This document shows, piece by piece, positions 62,683-64,000 of a stretch of 64,000 nt of DNA (position 1 is its first letter; every line of letters starts with the position of its first letter). The stretch comes from Ancylobacter lacus (lineage in GTDB: Bacteria; Pseudomonadota; Alphaproteobacteria; Rhizobiales; Xanthobacteraceae). Both the position numbers and the translations under genes were made by a program. Under the pieces are notes generated by a model. That model was not told where the DNA came from. It searched no databases and worked only from the letters and a program-made list of their open reading frames with translations. The DNA is taken from contig NZ_JAHBGE010000038.1 in assembly GCF_018390635.1 (NCBI RefSeq), positions 62,001-126,000 of the forward strand. Direction: 5' to 3'.

Positions 62683-63222
62683 ATGGGACAGTGCCAGCCG
62701 ATGGAAGCCGCCACCCCGGCGCAGGCCGCGCCAGAGGTGACCCGGCAGGAGTACCGCGACGCCATGGCCCGCCTCGGCGCCGCGGTGAACATCATCACCA
62801 CCGACGGGCCGGCCGGCCGCGCCGGCTTCACCGCCTCGGCGGTGTGCAGCGTCACCGACTCTCCGCCGACCCTGCTGGTGTGCCTCAACAAGGGTTCCTC
62901 CGCGAGCCCGATCGTCCACGCCAACGGCGTCGTCTGCGTCAACACGCTGGCGGGCGGGCATGAGGAGCTGTCGAACGGCTTCGGCGGCAAGCTGCCGCCC
63001 GCCGAACGCTTCGCCCTCGGCGAATGGCGCACCGCCCACACCGGCGCGCCGATGCTGGTCGGCGCCGCGGTGTCGTTCGACTGCCGGATCGTGCGCACCG
63101 TCGAGGTCGGCACCCACGACGTGCTGTTCTGCGAGGTCATCGGCCTTGCCGCCGGCGATGCCCGCGAGGGGCTGATCTATTTCGGCCGGCGCTACCACGC
63201 GCTGGAAGCCCGGGCCGACTGA
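62683..63222 (+). CDS. flavin reductase (NtaB/RutF-like)
   Basis: A 179-residue flavin reductase of the split-barrel family that supplies FMNH2 to the monooxygenase. Recognisable parts are [46 protein letters not shown], where flavin binds, and GRRYHALE at the end. AAGGA precedes the ATG. It is the only such reductase in the window and might also supply the reductase-less monooxygenases at 34-47 kb. Confidence 0.9.
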   Translation: MGQCQPMEAATPAQAAPEVTRQEYRDAMARLGAAVNIITTDGPAGRAGFTASAVCSVTDSPPTLLVCLNKGSSASPIVHANGVVCVNTLAGGHEELSNGFGGKLPPAERFALGEWRTAHTGAPMLVGAAVSFDCRIVRTVEVGTHDVLFCEVIGLAAGDAREGLIYFGRRYHALEARAD

Positions 63223-63235
63223 GCGGCCCCTCGCC

Positions 63236-64000
63236 TCACCCGGCCAGCCGGGTCAGGCTCGCCCGGAAGCGGGCCTCCACCGCCGCGCGGTCGCGATGCG
63301 TGCCGCCGGCCACCAGCTTGTCGCCGCGCCGCCAGACGCAGTCCACCCCGCCGCCGCGTGTGGCGAAGATCCAGGCGTCGAGCAGCCCGTCGCCGCTGCG
63401 CCCGGCAAGGCTCGCCCGCCCGGCATCGAGGCTGACGAGATCGGCCGGCGCGCCGACGGCGAGCCCCACCCCTGCCGGCCCCGCGCCGGTGGCCCCCAGC
63501 GCCTGCGCGCCGCCGGCCAGCGCCGCCTCGAACAGGGTGCGCCCGGTGGAACGGCCCGGCGCCAGCGCCATGACGTTGCGGGCGCGGTTGCCGAGGCGTT
63601 GGGAATATTCCAGCAGCGCCAGCTCACCCGCCGCGTCGATGCGCACATTGGAATCCGAGCCGACGCCATAGCGCCCGCCGGCCGAGGCGAAGGCCGCGCC
63701 GGGAAAGATGCCGTCGCCGAGATCGGCCTCGGTGATCGGGCACAGCCCGGCCACCGCGCCGCTGAGGGCGAGCCGCGCCGTCTCCGCCTCGCTCATGTGG
63801 GTGGCGTGGATCAGGCACCAGCGCGGGTCCACCGCCGCGCCGTCCAGCAGATACTCCACCGGGCGGCGGCCGCTGAAGGCGAGGCAGTCCTCCACCTCGC
63901 GGGTCTGCTCCGCGACATGCATGTGCACCGGCCCGGCGGTCATCGGCAGCAGCGCCGCGATCTCCTCCAGCGTCGCCGCCCGCAGGCTGTGCGGGGCGAG
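63236..64000 (-). CDS. hutF: formimidoylglutamate deiminase HutF, partial (5' part missing)
   Basis: The C-terminal 254 residues of an amidohydrolase, cut by the window end; the reading frame stays open to base 64000 (LAPHSLRAATLEEI...). Motifs PVHMHVAEQTREVEDCL, DPRWCLIHATHM, the SGAVAGLCPITEADLGDG segment and GVGSDSN match HutF, which turns formimidoylglutamate into formylglutamate and ammonia in the five-step histidine pathway. The remaining hut genes would be expected beyond the window. It is convergent with the flavin reductase gene (13-base gap), so no operon link exists. Confidence 0.88.
   Translation of the reverse strand, partial: LAPHSLRAATLEEIAALLPMTAGPVHMHVAEQTREVEDCLAFSGRRPVEYLLDGAAVDPRWCLIHATHMSEAETARLALSGAVAGLCPITEADLGDGIFPGAAFASAGGRYGVGSDSNVRIDAAGELALLEYSQRLGNRARNVMALAPGRSTGRTLFEAALAGGAQALGATGAGPAGVGLAVGAPADLVSLDAGRASLAGRSGDGLLDAWIFATRGGGVDCVWRRGDKLVAGGTHRDRAAVEARFRASLTRLAG

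Overview
The window is very GC-rich (about 70% by eye) and densely coded. The ChvI-ChvG-HprK-EIIA-HPr order, the rhizobial-type accessory proteins (ExoD, ChvG/ChvI), HutF, and the abundance of ABC importers with flavin monooxygenases point to an alphaproteobacterium of the Hyphomicrobiales (Rhizobiales). A Xanthobacteraceae-like genome is a guess, not shown. I see no rRNA, tRNA, CRISPR array, phage or IS element.

0-20 kb is mostly housekeeping and envelope functions: Lon protease with a small heat shock protein; a four-gene envelope-glycan set (GtrA-like flippase, GT-C transferase, GT2 polyprenyl-phosphate transferase, YdjC/NaxD-type deacetylase); Ohr with a promoter overlapped by nested operator half-sites; a leucine-rich-repeat protein; ExoD; a diguanylate cyclase; an APC transporter; ferredoxin-NADP reductase; and several very small proteins. 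20-32 kb holds AhcY with a strong operator, the nitrogen/carbon phosphorelay proteins HPr and EIIA with HprK, the ChvG/ChvI two-component system, a Crp/Fnr regulator, a PEP carboxykinase homologue that has lost several active-site residues, and a creatininase plus ureohydrolase operon.

32-52.5 kb is the most unusual part. It is one long minus-strand block of three transcription units: a solo Tat-exported binding protein; a six-gene operon (ribose-type ABC importer, DszA/NtaA-type monooxygenase, DszC/SfnB-type oxidoreductase); and a nine-gene operon (DszC/SfnB-type oxidoreductase, two AhpD-like CxxC proteins, ABC ATPase and permease, three NtaA/DszA-type monooxygenases, and a binding protein). 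The three upstream regions share TTCTAT/ATAGAA-type operator half-sites, so they look like one regulon. My inference is uptake and oxidative cleavage of an unidentified small molecule, most plausibly an organosulfur or C-S/C-N compound used as a nutrient. The pairing of monooxygenases with ribose-type rather than Ssu/Tau-type importers is unusual.

52.8-64 kb contains two SDR dehydrogenases divergent from a LysR regulator with an 18-bp perfect palindrome between them, an MFS carrier divergent from a second LysR in a visibly lower-GC patch, then a TetR-controlled NitT/TauT-type importer with an NtaA-type monooxygenase and its flavin reductase, and finally the C-terminal part of HutF running off the window end.
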